Shown here: in pieces, positions 53,010-61,875 of the stretch
Layout: each line of letters starts with the position of its first letter
Numbering within the stretch: position 1 is the first letter of the stretch
Source of the DNA: Streptomyces sp. NBC_01750
GTDB lineage: Bacteria; Actinomycetota; Actinomycetes; Streptomycetales; Streptomycetaceae
DNA: 64,000 nucleotides
Direction of reading: 5' to 3'
Assembly: GCF_035918095.1 (NCBI RefSeq)
Contig: NZ_CP109137.1
Coordinates: forward strand, 4,094,001 to 4,158,000
Notes under the pieces: model-generated
Databases searched by the model: none
Told to the model about the DNA's origin: nothing
What the model saw: only the letters and a program-made list of their open reading frames with translations
Program-made: the position numbers and the translations under genes

Positions 53010-53903
53010 ATGTCCCGTACCGCAGCAGAGATTGCCACCCAGCCCGCCTGCTGGCGACGAGCGGCCGAGGCCGCCGCCTCCTTCGAGGGCCTTCCGGCGC
53101 CGGGGGAACGTGTCGCCGTCACCGGGTGCGGGACGTCGTGGTTCATGGCGATCGCCTACGCCGCACTGCGGGAGGCGGCGGGACAGGGCGAGACGGACGC
53201 GTTCGCCTCCTCCGAGTTCCCGGCCGGCCGGTCCTACGACCGTGTCGTCGCGATCACCCGCTCCGGCACCACGACCGAGGTGCTCGACCTGCTGCACGCA
53301 CTGAAGGGCTCGGTGCCGACGCTGGCTCTGACCGCGGACCCGAAGACGCCCGTGATGGAGGCGGCGGACGCGGTGGCGGTACTGGACTGGGCGGACGAGG
53401 AATCGGTCGTCCAGACCCGGTTCGCCACGACCGCGCTGGCGTTCCTGCGGGCGGGGCTCGGCGACATCCCGGGCGTGAAGCCGGTCTCCGAGGCGGCGGT
53501 CGACGCGGAGCTCGCGATCACCGAGCCGCTGGCGGAGGTGGTGGTGGGCGCGGAGCAGTGGACATTCCTGGGCCGTGGCTGGACGTACGGGCTGGCGCTC
53601 GAGGCGGGCCTGAAGATGCGCGAGGCGGCGGGCGCGTGGACGGAGTCGTACCCGGCGATGGAGTATCGCCACGGTCCGATCGCGATCACCGGCCCCGGCC
53701 GGGTGGCATGGGTCTTCGGCGCGCTGCCGGAGGGCCTGTCGGTGGACGTGGCCCGGGTGGGCGGCACGCTGGTGGCCCGCCAGGAGGCGGACCCGCTGGC
53801 GGACCTGATCCGTGCGCAGCGCCTCGCGGTGACGCTGGCCGAGTCGAAGGGCTACGACCCGGACCGCCCGCGGAACCTGTCGCGCAGCGTGATTCTGGCC
53901 TGA
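53010..53903 (+). CDS. SIS domain sugar isomerase/deaminase (AgaS/GlmS-like)
   Basis: A 297-residue protein with two SIS domains ('VAVTGCGTSWFMAIAYAAL', 'VVAITRSGTTTEVLDLLHAL', then 'FLGRGWTYGLALEAGLKMRE', 'SYPAMEYRHGPIAI'). The C-terminal 'YPxxEYRHGP' motif is the same as in GlmS isomerase domains and AgaS-type amino-sugar deaminase/isomerases, which turn glucosamine- or galactosamine-6-phosphate into ketose phosphate. No glutaminase domain is present. GGAG lies 9 nt before the ATG. It lies upstream of nagK and nagA, with which it shares a DasR-controlled neighbourhood. Confidence 0.88.
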   Translation: MSRTAAEIATQPACWRRAAEAAASFEGLPAPGERVAVTGCGTSWFMAIAYAALREAAGQGETDAFASSEFPAGRSYDRVVAITRSGTTTEVLDLLHALKGSVPTLALTADPKTPVMEAADAVAVLDWADEESVVQTRFATTALAFLRAGLGDIPGVKPVSEAAVDAELAITEPLAEVVVGAEQWTFLGRGWTYGLALEAGLKMREAAGAWTESYPAMEYRHGPIAITGPGRVAWVFGALPEGLSVDVARVGGTLVARQEADPLADLIRAQRLAVTLAESKGYDPDRPRNLSRSVILA

Positions 53904-54040
53904 CGGGTCCGCGTGGTGCGGGTGCGCCTGGCCTGCGGCGGACCTGTTCCCCTACCCGCCCCTTCCTGCTGTGCCGATGTGCGGCTCCGCCGCGTGGGGG
54001 GCTTCGCCCCAGACCCCGTATGCGACCTTCGGCCGCATGT

Positions 54041-54063
54041 CCTCAATCGCCGGACGGGCTGGA
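54041..54063. repeat. Partial copy of the dispersed AATCGCCGGACGGG intergenic repeat
   Basis: CCTCAATCGCCGGACGGGCT is one arm of the repeat seen complete at 41969-42033. Upstream, GGGGGGCTTCGCCCC (53996-54010) forms a further short hairpin. It lies in the 242-nt gap before nagK. Confidence 0.6.
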
Positions 54064-54102
54064 TTTTCCCGCCGTTTGTATGACCGCGCAACAATCTGGC
54101 GT

Positions 54103-54118
54103 AGTGGACTAGACCTTT
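54103..54118. promoter_or_regulatory. dre-like DasR operator upstream of nagK-nagA
   Basis: AGTGGACTAGACCTTT matches 13 of 16 positions of the DasR consensus. It ends 16 nt before the -10-like CAGACT of nagK, so a bound DasR would overlap the promoter. GlcNAc catabolic genes are established DasR targets in S. coelicolor. Confidence 0.75.
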
Positions 54119-54145
54119 CTTGGGTGTACGCGACAGACTGTCCGG

Positions 54146-55084
54146 GTGAGACACGTCATCGCCCTCGATGTGGGCGGCACCGGGATGAAGGCCGCCCTGG
54201 TCGGGGTGGACGGGACGCTGCTGTACGAGGCCCGTCGCGCGACCGGGCGCGAACGCGGGCCCGACGCGGTCGTCGAGACCATCCTGGGCTTCGCCCAGGA
54301 ACTGCGCGCGTACGGCGCCGAGCACCTCGGCGAGAGCGCCGTCGCGGCCGGCGTCGCCGTGCCCGGCATCGTCGACGCCGGCCGCGGCATCGCCGTCTAC
54401 GCCGCCAACCTCGGCTGGCGCGACGTTCCCATGCGCGCCCTGCTCGCCGGCCGCCTTGGCGGCGTACCGGTCGCGCTCGGCCACGACGTCAGGACCGGCG
54501 GCCTTGCCGAGGGCCGGATCGGGGCCGGCAAGGGCGCCGACCGGTTCCTGTTCGTGCCGCTCGGCACCGGGATCGCCGGAGCGATCGGCATCGCGGGATC
54601 CATCGAGGCCGGCGCCCACGGATACGCGGGCGAGATCGGCCATATCGTCGTACGCCCCGAAGGCCCCGACTGCGGCTGCGGCCAGCGCGGCTGCCTCGAG
54701 ACGCTGGCCTCCGCCTCCGCGGTGACCAGGGCCTGGGCCGCCGCGTCCGGCGACCCGGACGCGGACGCCGCCGACTGCGCGAAGGCCGTCGAGTCCGGCG
54801 ACGAACGGGCCGCACGGGTCTGGTGGGACGCCGTCGACGCGCTCGCCGCCGGCCTTGTCACCGCGATCACCCTGCTGGATCCCCGCACGCTGATCATCGG
54901 TGGCGGTCTCGCCGAGGCGGGGGAAACCTTGTTCACACCACTGCGGGCCGCGGTCGAGGAGCGCGTCACGTTCCAGAAGCTGCCCGCCATCGTCCCGGCA
55001 GCCCTCGGGGACACCGCCGGATGCCTGGGCGCGGGACTGCTCGCCTGGGATCTGCTCGCCACCGACTCGGAGGTATCCGCCTAA
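54146..55084 (+). CDS. nagK: N-acetylglucosamine kinase, ROK family
   Basis: A 312-residue ROK sugar kinase. 'ALDVGGTGMKAALVGVDGT' is the phosphate loop, 'GHDVRTGGLAEGRIGAGKG' holds the catalytic Asp, and DCGCGQRGCLET is the CxCGxxGCxE zinc motif. It makes GlcNAc-6-phosphate, the substrate of the next gene's product. The GTG at 54146 is 6 nt after CAGACT (54134-54139), so leaderless. Its TAA stop shares an A with the ATG of nagA (TAATG), so the two are translationally coupled. GlcNAc is inferred from the partner gene and the dre site. Confidence 0.9.
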   Translation: MRHVIALDVGGTGMKAALVGVDGTLLYEARRATGRERGPDAVVETILGFAQELRAYGAEHLGESAVAAGVAVPGIVDAGRGIAVYAANLGWRDVPMRALLAGRLGGVPVALGHDVRTGGLAEGRIGAGKGADRFLFVPLGTGIAGAIGIAGSIEAGAHGYAGEIGHIVVRPEGPDCGCGQRGCLETLASASAVTRAWAAASGDPDADAADCAKAVESGDERAARVWWDAVDALAAGLVTAITLLDPRTLIIGGGLAEAGETLFTPLRAAVEERVTFQKLPAIVPAALGDTAGCLGAGLLAWDLLATDSEVSA

Positions 55085-56238
55085 TGGCCGCAAGCGCCGA
55101 AAGCACAGTTCTCACCGGCGCCCGGGTGGTGCTGCCGACCGGGATCGTCGAAAATGGACGGCTCGTCGTCGCCGGCACGAAGATCGCCGGCGCCGCGCCG
55201 GCGGACGCGCACACCCGCGATCTCTCCGGCCACTGGGTCGTCCCCGGATTCGTCGACATCCACAACCACGGCGGCGGCGGAGCCTCGTTCACCTCCGGCA
55301 GCGCCGAGGACGTGCTGAAAGGCGTACGGACCCACCGCGAGCACGGCACGACCACACTCGTCGCCTCCACTGTCACCGGCGAGATGGACTTCCTCGCCCA
55401 CCGGGCCGGCTTCCTCTCCGAGCTCGTCGAACAGGGCGACCTGGCCGGCATCCACTTCGAGGGCCCGTTCATCTCGCCGTGCCGCAAGGGCGCGCACAGT
55501 GAGGCGCTGCTGCGCGACCCCGACCCGGCCGAGGTGCGCAAGCTGATCGACGCCGCGCGCGGTACGGCGAAGATGGTCACCCTCGCCACCGAGCTGCCCG
55601 GCGGTATCGACTCCGTACGCCTGCTCGCCGAGCACGGCGTGATCGCCGCGATCGGGCACACGGACGCGACGTACGAGCAGACCGTCGAGGCCGTCGAAGC
55701 GGGCGCGACCGTGGCAACCCACCTCTTCAACGCCATGCCCCCGCTCGGCCACCGCGCACCGGGCCCCATCGCCGCGCTCCTCGAGGACGAGCGGATCACC
55801 ATCGAGCTGATCAACGACGGCACGCATCTGCACCCCGCCGCTCTGGAGCTCGCCTTCCACCGCGCCGGCGCGGACCGGGTCGCCTTCATCACGGACGCGA
55901 TGGACGCGGCGGGCTTCGGCGACGGCCGCTACCAGCTCGGCCCGCTCGCCGTCGACGTCCTGGACGGGGTCGCCCGGCTGGTCGATGGCGGCTCGATCGC
56001 CGGCTCCACACTCACTCTGGACACCGCCTTCAAACGCGCGGCCACGATCGACAGGCTGCCGGTGCCGGACATCGTCCGAGCCATCTCGGCCAATCCCGCG
56101 AAGCTGCTCGGCGCGTACGACACGGTCGGCTCGCTGGAGCCCGGCAAGGACGCCGACCTGGTGGTCCTCGACGCGGAGTTCACACTCAGGGGGGTCATGC
56201 GCAGGGGCGAATGGCTGGTTGAGCCCCAAGTTGGGTGA
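55084..56238 (+). CDS. nagA: N-acetylglucosamine-6-phosphate deacetylase
   Basis: A 384-residue amidohydrolase. 'VVPGFVDIHNHGGGG' holds the first metal/oxyanion residues, 'GIHFEGPFISP' the catalytic Glu, 'AIGHTDAT' and 'VATHLFNAMPPLGHR' the His ligands, and 'FITDAMDAAG' the catalytic Asp. It deacetylates GlcNAc-6-phosphate, delivered by NagK or by MurQ from the MurNAc operon in this window, to glucosamine-6-phosphate, which is also the DasR effector. It follows nagK with a one-base overlap. Confidence 0.94.
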   Translation: MAASAESTVLTGARVVLPTGIVENGRLVVAGTKIAGAAPADAHTRDLSGHWVVPGFVDIHNHGGGGASFTSGSAEDVLKGVRTHREHGTTTLVASTVTGEMDFLAHRAGFLSELVEQGDLAGIHFEGPFISPCRKGAHSEALLRDPDPAEVRKLIDAARGTAKMVTLATELPGGIDSVRLLAEHGVIAAIGHTDATYEQTVEAVEAGATVATHLFNAMPPLGHRAPGPIAALLEDERITIELINDGTHLHPAALELAFHRAGADRVAFITDAMDAAGFGDGRYQLGPLAVDVLDGVARLVDGGSIAGSTLTLDTAFKRAATIDRLPVPDIVRAISANPAKLLGAYDTVGSLEPGKDADLVVLDAEFTLRGVMRRGEWLVEPQVG

Positions 56239-56355
56239 TTTCTGCGCAAGTTACGGCAAGGTGGTTGGCTCGGGGGTCTGGGCCAACCGTCTTCCGTTTG
56301 GCATGATCAGGGCCCGTACGAGCATGGCACGCGCATTCTCCGGGGGGTGTTACGG

Positions 56356-57279
56356 GTGATCCTGACGGTCACACTCAACACCGCTCTGGACATCACCTAC
56401 AGGGTGGGCGCGCTGACCCGGCACGCCAGCCACCCCGTCAGTGAGGTCCGCGAACGCCCGGGCGGCAAGGGGCTCAACGTCGCCCGCGTGCTCGCCGCAC
56501 TGGGCCACGAGACGGTGGTCACGGGCTTCGCGGGTGGCCCCACCGGAGCCGTACTGCGCGAGCTGCTGGCGCCACTCGCACCGCATGACGCGCTCGTCCC
56601 GACCGCCGGAACCACGCGCCGCACCATCGCCGTCGTGGACGACGCCGGCGACACGACCCAGCTCAACGAGCCGGGACCGGCGGTGACCGCCGAGGAGTGG
56701 GCCGTGTTTCTCTCCTCCTACGCCTCCCACCTGCGGGACGCCGAAGCCGTCGCACTGTGCGGCAGCCTGCCGCCCGGCATCCACGTCGGCGCATACGCCG
56801 AACTGATCCGCCGCGCCCGCGGCGCGGGCGTCCCCGTCCTCCTCGACACCAGCGGCGAGCCACTGCGCCGCGGCATCGCCGCCCGTCCCGACCTCGTCAA
56901 ACCCAACGCGGACGAGCTCGCGAAACTCACCGGATCCCGCGAGCCGCTGCGCGCCACCCGCGACGCCCGCCGCCGAGGCGCGCACACGGTGGTCGCCTCG
57001 CTCGGCGCGGACGGCGTGCTGGCGGCCACTCCTGACGGCGTCTGGCAGGCGATCCCGCCGGCACCCCTGAAGGGCAACCCGACGGGCGCGGGCGATTCGG
57101 CGGTGGCCGGGCTGCTCTCCGGTCTCGTGGAACAACTCGCTTGGCCGGACCGGCTGTCCCGGGCCGTGGCCCTGTCGGCGGCGACCGTACTGGCCCCGGC
57201 GGCGGGTGAGTTCGACGCCGGGGCGTACGAGGATCTGCTGCCGCGCATAGCGGTGACCGAGCGCGCGGCCGCGGCGTGA
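56356..57279 (+). CDS. PfkB-family hexose-phosphate kinase (1-phosphofructokinase/tagatose-6-P kinase type)
   Basis: A 307-residue ribokinase-fold enzyme. 'VTLNTALDITYRVGAL' and 'ERPGGKGLNVARVLAALG' are the sugar-binding start of the FruK/LacC subfamily, and 'GNPTGAGDSAVAGLL' is the catalytic GAGD. The subfamily phosphorylates fructose-1-P, fructose-6-P or tagatose-6-P. The GTG at 56356 was chosen because GGGGGG lies 8 nt upstream; an in-frame GTG three codons earlier is inside that tract. It lies 54 nt before a class II aldolase, so the pair should make and cleave a ketose bisphosphate. Confidence 0.88.
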   Translation: MILTVTLNTALDITYRVGALTRHASHPVSEVRERPGGKGLNVARVLAALGHETVVTGFAGGPTGAVLRELLAPLAPHDALVPTAGTTRRTIAVVDDAGDTTQLNEPGPAVTAEEWAVFLSSYASHLRDAEAVALCGSLPPGIHVGAYAELIRRARGAGVPVLLDTSGEPLRRGIAARPDLVKPNADELAKLTGSREPLRATRDARRRGAHTVVASLGADGVLAATPDGVWQAIPPAPLKGNPTGAGDSAVAGLLSGLVEQLAWPDRLSRAVALSAATVLAPAAGEFDAGAYEDLLPRIAVTERAAAA

Positions 57280-57333
57280 GGGCCCGGAGCAACCGCACAA
57301 ACGGGCCCAGCAGCCCAGGAATCGGAGGGCACC

Positions 57334-58179
57334 ATGCCACTCGTCAGCACCGGTGACCTCGTCTCGGCCGCGGTGGCCGAGGGCCGTGGTGTCGCCGCGT
57401 TCAACGTCATCACCCTGGAGCACGCGGAGGCGATCGCCGCCGGCGCCGAGCAGGCCGGCGCGCCCGCGATCCTGCAGATTTCCGAGAACGCCGTGAAGTT
57501 CCACGGCGGGTCGCTCTCCGCCATCGCCGCCTCCGCATCGGCCGTCGCCCGCGCATCCTCGGCACCGCTCGCCCTCCACCTCGACCATGTGGTCTCCGTG
57601 GAGCTGCTGTACGCAGCCCATGACGAGGGGTTCGGCTCGGTGATGTTCGACGCCTCGAAGCTGCCGTACGACGAGAACGTCAAAGCCACCGCGCACGCGG
57701 TGTGCTGGGGCCACGAGCGCGGCATCTGGATCGAGGCGGAACTGGGCAAGGTCGGCGGAAAGGAGGGCGAGACCCCGCTCGACGCCCATGCCCCGGGCGT
57801 CCGCACGGACCCGGCCGAGGCGGCGGCCTACATCGCCGGCACGGGCGTGGACGCGCTGGCCGTCGCGGTCGGCTCCTCGCATGCGATGACCGAGCGCACG
57901 GCGGCCCTGGACCACGCCCTGATCGGCCGGCTGAGGGACGCGGTGCCGGTGCCGCTGGTCCTGCACGGCTCGTCCGGCGTGCCCGACGCGGAAATCCGCG
58001 AGGCGATCGCCTCCGGCATGACCAAGATCAACGTCGGCACGGCACTGAACACTGCGTTCACGGGCGCGGTACGGACGTTCCTGGAGGCAAACCCGAAGAC
58101 CGTCGACCCCCGGAAATACCTCGTCCCGGCTCGCGATGCGATGGCCGGGACGGTGGCGGGCTTCCTGGGGCTCATCTGA
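57334..58179 (+). CDS. Class II ketose-bisphosphate aldolase (GatY/KbaY-like)
   Basis: A 281-residue class II aldolase. 'GVAAFNVITLEHAEAI' is the N-terminal strand, 'LALHLDHVVSVEL' has the catalytic Asp and zinc His, 'IEAELGKVGGKEG' and 'LHGSSGVPDAEI' carry further zinc and phosphate ligands. It cleaves fructose- or tagatose-1,6-bisphosphate to triose phosphates. GGAGGG lies 4 nt before the ATG. Its length and motifs fit the GatY/KbaY/FbaA-like group used in sugar catabolism rather than the longer glycolytic FbaA of actinobacteria; which ketose is used is not decidable by eye. Confidence 0.88.
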   Translation: MPLVSTGDLVSAAVAEGRGVAAFNVITLEHAEAIAAGAEQAGAPAILQISENAVKFHGGSLSAIAASASAVARASSAPLALHLDHVVSVELLYAAHDEGFGSVMFDASKLPYDENVKATAHAVCWGHERGIWIEAELGKVGGKEGETPLDAHAPGVRTDPAEAAAYIAGTGVDALAVAVGSSHAMTERTAALDHALIGRLRDAVPVPLVLHGSSGVPDAEIREAIASGMTKINVGTALNTAFTGAVRTFLEANPKTVDPRKYLVPARDAMAGTVAGFLGLI

Positions 58180-58203
58180 CGTCCCGGGACCGGTGTACGG
58201 GTC

Positions 58204-59190
58204 TCAGAGCTCCCCGTCGCTGACCTGGAGCCAGTCGAGGAGGGCGTTGCACTGGTTGCCCGCCTCACATGAGATCTTGATCTCGTTCTCGCCCTTCTGG
58301 AGATTGACCGGCGCCCATGTGGTCTGCCAGTTCTTCTCCGGGTTCGGGTCGGAGGACTTGATGAAGTTCTTCAGGCCCAACGGGTTGCTGTTCGCCTTGC
58401 CGTTGACGGTCAGGGTGGCGTTGGCGTCCTGTGCCGGGATGGCGTACCTCACATACAGGCGGTACTCCTTGGTGTCGGAGACGCTCGCCTTCCAGGTGAC
58501 CGAGGCGCCCACCGCGTTGAAGCCGGTGACGTACGCGCCGTCGGCGCCCTGCGCGCCCTTGACATCCTTCGCCAGCACGGCCGGTGCACCGAGCTGCAGC
58601 GTGGCCGCGTCCTGCTTCGGCAGCTCCGCCGGCTTGTCCGACGCCGACGGCTCGTCGCTCGGCTTCACGGACTCGCCCGCCGTCGCACCGCCGTTGCCGG
58701 CCTGCGAGCCACCCGCCTTGTCGTCCTGGCCGCCTCCCGTCAGGAGCGCCGCGCCGATGCCGATCACGACCACCGCGACCACCGCGATCGCGCCGATCAG
58801 CAGGCCCTTGGTGTTGGGACCGCCACTACGGCCGCCGCCATGGCCGCCGTGGCCGCTGCCGTTGCCCTGCGGCGGAACCTGTCGGGTGGGAGCGCCGCCG
58901 GGGTAGGTCTCGGGCGCCGCGTACTGCGCGGTCGGCTGGCCCTGGGCGTACCCCTGCTGCTGGCCGTACGCATGCTGCTGCGGGACCTGCTGGCCGTACT
59001 GGCGCTCGCCGACAGTGCGTACCTGGTTGTACGAGGTTCTGGGGACACCGGGCTGCGCGGCGGGACCCGGATAGCCGTAGCCGCGGCCCTGGCCGGGCGG
59101 TGTCGCGCCTGCTGCCCGTCCGTCCTCGTACAGATAGCCGAACGGATCGTCGTCCTCGGGCGTGCTCGCGCCGTTGTTCGCGGCCGTCAT
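58204..59190 (-). CDS. Single-pass membrane protein with C-terminal carbohydrate-binding-like domain
   Basis: A 328-residue protein. Residues 1-125 are a Gln/Gly/Tyr/Pro-rich cytoplasmic tail (for example YGQQQGYAQGQPTAQYAA), 127-152 form a membrane helix (GLLIGAIAVVAVVVIGIGAA), and a Gly/Ser/Glu linker leads to a beta domain (about 200-328) whose 'VSDTKEYRLYVRYAIPA', 'NWQTTWAPVNLQKGENEIKI' and 'CNALLDWLQVS' resemble CBM35/CBM6-type modules. A disulfide between C-terminal Cys residues (SCEAGNQC) is likely. Starts at ATG 59190. It lies beside the aldolase gene but in the opposite direction. A cell-surface sugar-binding role is inferred. Confidence 0.78.
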   Translation of the reverse strand: MTAANNGASTPEDDDPFGYLYEDGRAAGATPPGQGRGYGYPGPAAQPGVPRTSYNQVRTVGERQYGQQVPQQHAYGQQQGYAQGQPTAQYAAPETYPGGAPTRQVPPQGNGSGHGGHGGGRSGGPNTKGLLIGAIAVVAVVVIGIGAALLTGGGQDDKAGGSQAGNGGATAGESVKPSDEPSASDKPAELPKQDAATLQLGAPAVLAKDVKGAQGADGAYVTGFNAVGASVTWKASVSDTKEYRLYVRYAIPAQDANATLTVNGKANSNPLGLKNFIKSSDPNPEKNWQTTWAPVNLQKGENEIKISCEAGNQCNALLDWLQVSDGEL

Positions 59191-59279
59191 CTCCCAGTCA
59201 CTCCTCACCATGTCGTCAGCACATCGCCGACGCGGGCGAGCCTACCCGGTTCGGAGGTACCAAAAGGGTGGCGTCGGAC

Positions 59280-60932
59280 TCAGCCCGCCCGCCGGTGCAC
59301 CTTCGCGCGCGATCGCTTCTCGATGTACATCCGCTGGTCGGCGGAGCGCAGAACCTCCTCGACGGACATCCCGCAGCTCGCCCAACCGATGCCGAAGCTG
59401 GCCCCGACGCGGACCCCGCGGCCGCCGACCCGGATCGGCAGGATGATCGCGTTCCGCAGGCGTACGGCCAGGTCGGCGGCATCGGCCGCGCCCAGGCCGT
59501 CGGCGAGGACGACGAACTCGTCACCGCCGAGCCGGGCCACCGTGTCCCCGTCCCGTACGCCCGTGGTCAGCCGGCGCGCCACCTCGACCAGCACGGCGTC
59601 GCCCGTCTGGTGCCCGAAGCGGTCGTTGATCGACTTGAAACCGTCCAGGTCGCAGAAGAGGACCGCGAGCCCCTTCGTCCCGTCGTCGCTCTCTCCGTCG
59701 GGTGCGACGGAGTGCACATGGTGGTTGTACGGGCCGCCGACCGACTCGATGTCGAAGCCCTCGCTGCGGAAAAGGTGCTCCCCGTCACCGGCGTCCCTGG
59801 TGTCGTACGCGGCGTCCAGGGCCTCGATGGCCGTCTCCCGCTCCGCGTACGGCCGCTCGCACAGCCGGGAGCTGAGCCGGGCCCGCAGCTCGGCACTGTT
59901 GGGCAGACCGGTGAGCGAGTCGTGCGAGGCGCGGTGGGCGAGCTGCAGCTCGTGACGCTTGCGCTCCTCGATGTCCTCGACATGCGTCAGCAGAAAACGC
60001 GGACCGTCGGCGGTGTCCGCGACGACGGAGTTGCGCAGCGAGACCCAGACGTACGTCCCGTCCCGTCTGCCGAGACGCAGCTCGGCACGGCCGCCCTCGG
60101 CGGACGTACGCAGCAGAGTGCCGACGTCCTCGGGGTGGACGAGATCGGCGAAGGAGTACCGGCGCATCGCGGAGGCGGGACGGCCGAGCAGTCGGCACAG
60201 CGCGTCGTTGGTGCGCAGCAGCCGGCCGTGCTGGTCGCCGCCCATCTCGGCTATGGCCATACCACTGGGCGCGTACTCGAAGGCCTGCCGGAAGGACTCC
60301 TCGCTGGCGCGCAGGGCCTGCTGCTCGCGCTCGAGGCGGACCAGGGCGCGCTGCATATTTGCTCGCAGCCGGGCGTTGCTGATCGCAATAGCCGCCTGAG
60401 AGGCGTACATCTGGAGCGCTTCCTGGCCCCAGGGTCCTGGCCTGCGGCCATTGCGCGGCCGGTCGACGGATATGACGCCGAGGAGTTCACGGCCGCCGCC
60501 CGACGCGTACATGGGGGCGTAGAGACGGTCCTGCGGGTGCCACTCGTCCTCGAAGCGGGGATCGGGGCCCTCGGTGTGCCACTGCGGTACGTCGTCCTCG
60601 ATGAGGACCCAGCCCTCGGTGTGCGGTATGAAACGCAGCTCGCCCCAGGCCTCGCCCATGGAGAGCCGGCGTTCCCAGGAGGGGCGGGAGCCGACCCGAC
60701 CGGTGATCAGGGCTTCCGCGGCGGCACTGCCGGCGAACGCGGCGACGACGAGATCACCGTCGGGACGTACGAGATTGACGCAGGCCAGCTCGTAGCCGAG
60801 TCCTGCGACGATGCCGTCGGCGACGGTCTGCAGAGTGTCGGCCAAGCTCCGGGCCGTGTTGAGGTCCGCGACCACCTGATGCAGCTGCCGCAGGGTCGCA
60901 AGACGGACGTAGGGCTCCGACTCGGTCTCCAT
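59280..60932 (-). CDS. cdgB: GAF-PAS-GGDEF diguanylate cyclase (CdgB-like)
   Basis: A 550-residue soluble protein: GAF domain at about 20-190, PAS/PAC at about 210-330 ('SFRQAFEYAPSGMAIAEMG', 'EGGRAELRLGRRDGTYVWVS'), then GGDEF at about 345-545. The active site is an intact GGDEF (469-473) in 'VARLGGDEFVVLADG', and the product-inhibition RxxD (R460-D463) stands five residues upstream, so it should make c-di-GMP with feedback inhibition. This layout is that of S. coelicolor CdgB, which controls development and is a BldD target. GGGGAG is 8 nt before the ATG at 60932. Confidence 0.9.
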   Translation of the reverse strand: METESEPYVRLATLRQLHQVVADLNTARSLADTLQTVADGIVAGLGYELACVNLVRPDGDLVVAAFAGSAAAEALITGRVGSRPSWERRLSMGEAWGELRFIPHTEGWVLIEDDVPQWHTEGPDPRFEDEWHPQDRLYAPMYASGGGRELLGVISVDRPRNGRRPGPWGQEALQMYASQAAIAISNARLRANMQRALVRLEREQQALRASEESFRQAFEYAPSGMAIAEMGGDQHGRLLRTNDALCRLLGRPASAMRRYSFADLVHPEDVGTLLRTSAEGGRAELRLGRRDGTYVWVSLRNSVVADTADGPRFLLTHVEDIEERKRHELQLAHRASHDSLTGLPNSAELRARLSSRLCERPYAERETAIEALDAAYDTRDAGDGEHLFRSEGFDIESVGGPYNHHVHSVAPDGESDDGTKGLAVLFCDLDGFKSINDRFGHQTGDAVLVEVARRLTTGVRDGDTVARLGGDEFVVLADGLGAADAADLAVRLRNAIILPIRVGGRGVRVGASFGIGWASCGMSVEEVLRSADQRMYIEKRSRAKVHRRAG

Positions 60933-61217
60933 TGCTCGCTCTCCCCGAGACCTCGACAGCAAACTCCAGGGTTCTCATCAGCGTTCTTGTTGCGGGTATC
61001 ACGGCCACTGAATCACAGCGAGCTGTCCACTCGGTACACAGGGTCAACAAATAGTGCACTCTGTGACTCAAGTCACATCAGATGATGAAGGGTTGCGCAC
61101 GTCGAGTGGGAGCGCTCCATCGCTTTCTTGAACGCAAATCCGGTGCACTGGTCCTAGGACTCGGCTGGTCCCCTGGCCCGATGCGGCTTGCGGACGGCCG
61201 ACACTAGCGTTCCTCCT

Positions 61218-61772
61218 GTGTTGCAGACGACCCCCGCTACCGCCGCTGTTGCCATCCCCCATGCTGAGGGGGTGAGTAACGAGGAGTTCCGCGCAGCCAT
61301 GTCCCGGCTGGCCGCCGGCGTGGTGCTGGTGACCGCGCACGACGCCGACTACGGCCCGCACGGAGAGGACGTCGGCATGACCGCGACGGCCTTCATGTCG
61401 GTGTCCCTGGACCCGCCGCTGGTGATGGTGAGTCTGCGCAACGGCTCCCGCATGGACGACCTGCTGGCGGAACAGCCGCTGTGGGGCGTCTCGGTGCTCT
61501 CGGAGAGCCAGCGGCACATCGCCGGGCGCTTCGCGATGAAGGGGCGGGTCAGCGACCGGCTGCTGTTCGAGGACATCCCCTACACGAGGGGCGAGGTGTG
61601 CGGGTCGCTGCTGGTGCGGGGCGCGCTCGCGACGCTGGAGTGCCGTACGGAGCAGCGGATCGAGGCGGGCGACCACACGCTGGTGATCGGGCGGGTACTG
61701 AAGGCCGGCCTGGAGAGCGCGGACGGCGGCCCGCTGACGTACTTCAAGGGCCGCTACCGCCAGTTGGGTTGA
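61218..61772 (+). CDS. Flavin reductase domain protein
   Basis: A 184-residue flavin-binding protein of the split-barrel flavin reductase family. 'FRAAMSRLAAGVVLVTAHDA', 'MTATAFMSVSLDPPLVMVSL' and 'WGVSVLSESQRHIAGRFA' are the FMN-binding and dimer regions; the C-terminal 'DGGPLTYFKGRYRQL' is typical. It could supply reduced flavin to a monooxygenase or act on its own; no monooxygenase gene is adjacent. TAGCGT (61205-61210) lies 7 nt before the GTG (leaderless). Confidence 0.88.
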   Translation: MLQTTPATAAVAIPHAEGVSNEEFRAAMSRLAAGVVLVTAHDADYGPHGEDVGMTATAFMSVSLDPPLVMVSLRNGSRMDDLLAEQPLWGVSVLSESQRHIAGRFAMKGRVSDRLLFEDIPYTRGEVCGSLLVRGALATLECRTEQRIEAGDHTLVIGRVLKAGLESADGGPLTYFKGRYRQLG

Positions 61773-61820
61773 GCGACCCCGATGGAGGCGTCAGGTCCGC
61801 CGCGGAGCCGTGACGACAAG

Positions 61821-61864
61821 CCCCGCCGGCGATTGAGGTGCCGGGTCCGGGGCGGAGCCCCGGC
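61821..61864. repeat. Dispersed intergenic repeat between flavin reductase and arfB
   Basis: CCGGCGATTGAGG followed by GGGTCCGGGGCGGAGCCCCG reproduces the right half of the element at 41995-42033. It lies between two convergent genes and may serve as a terminator. Confidence 0.7.
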
Positions 61865-61875
61865 AAGAGGGCGCG

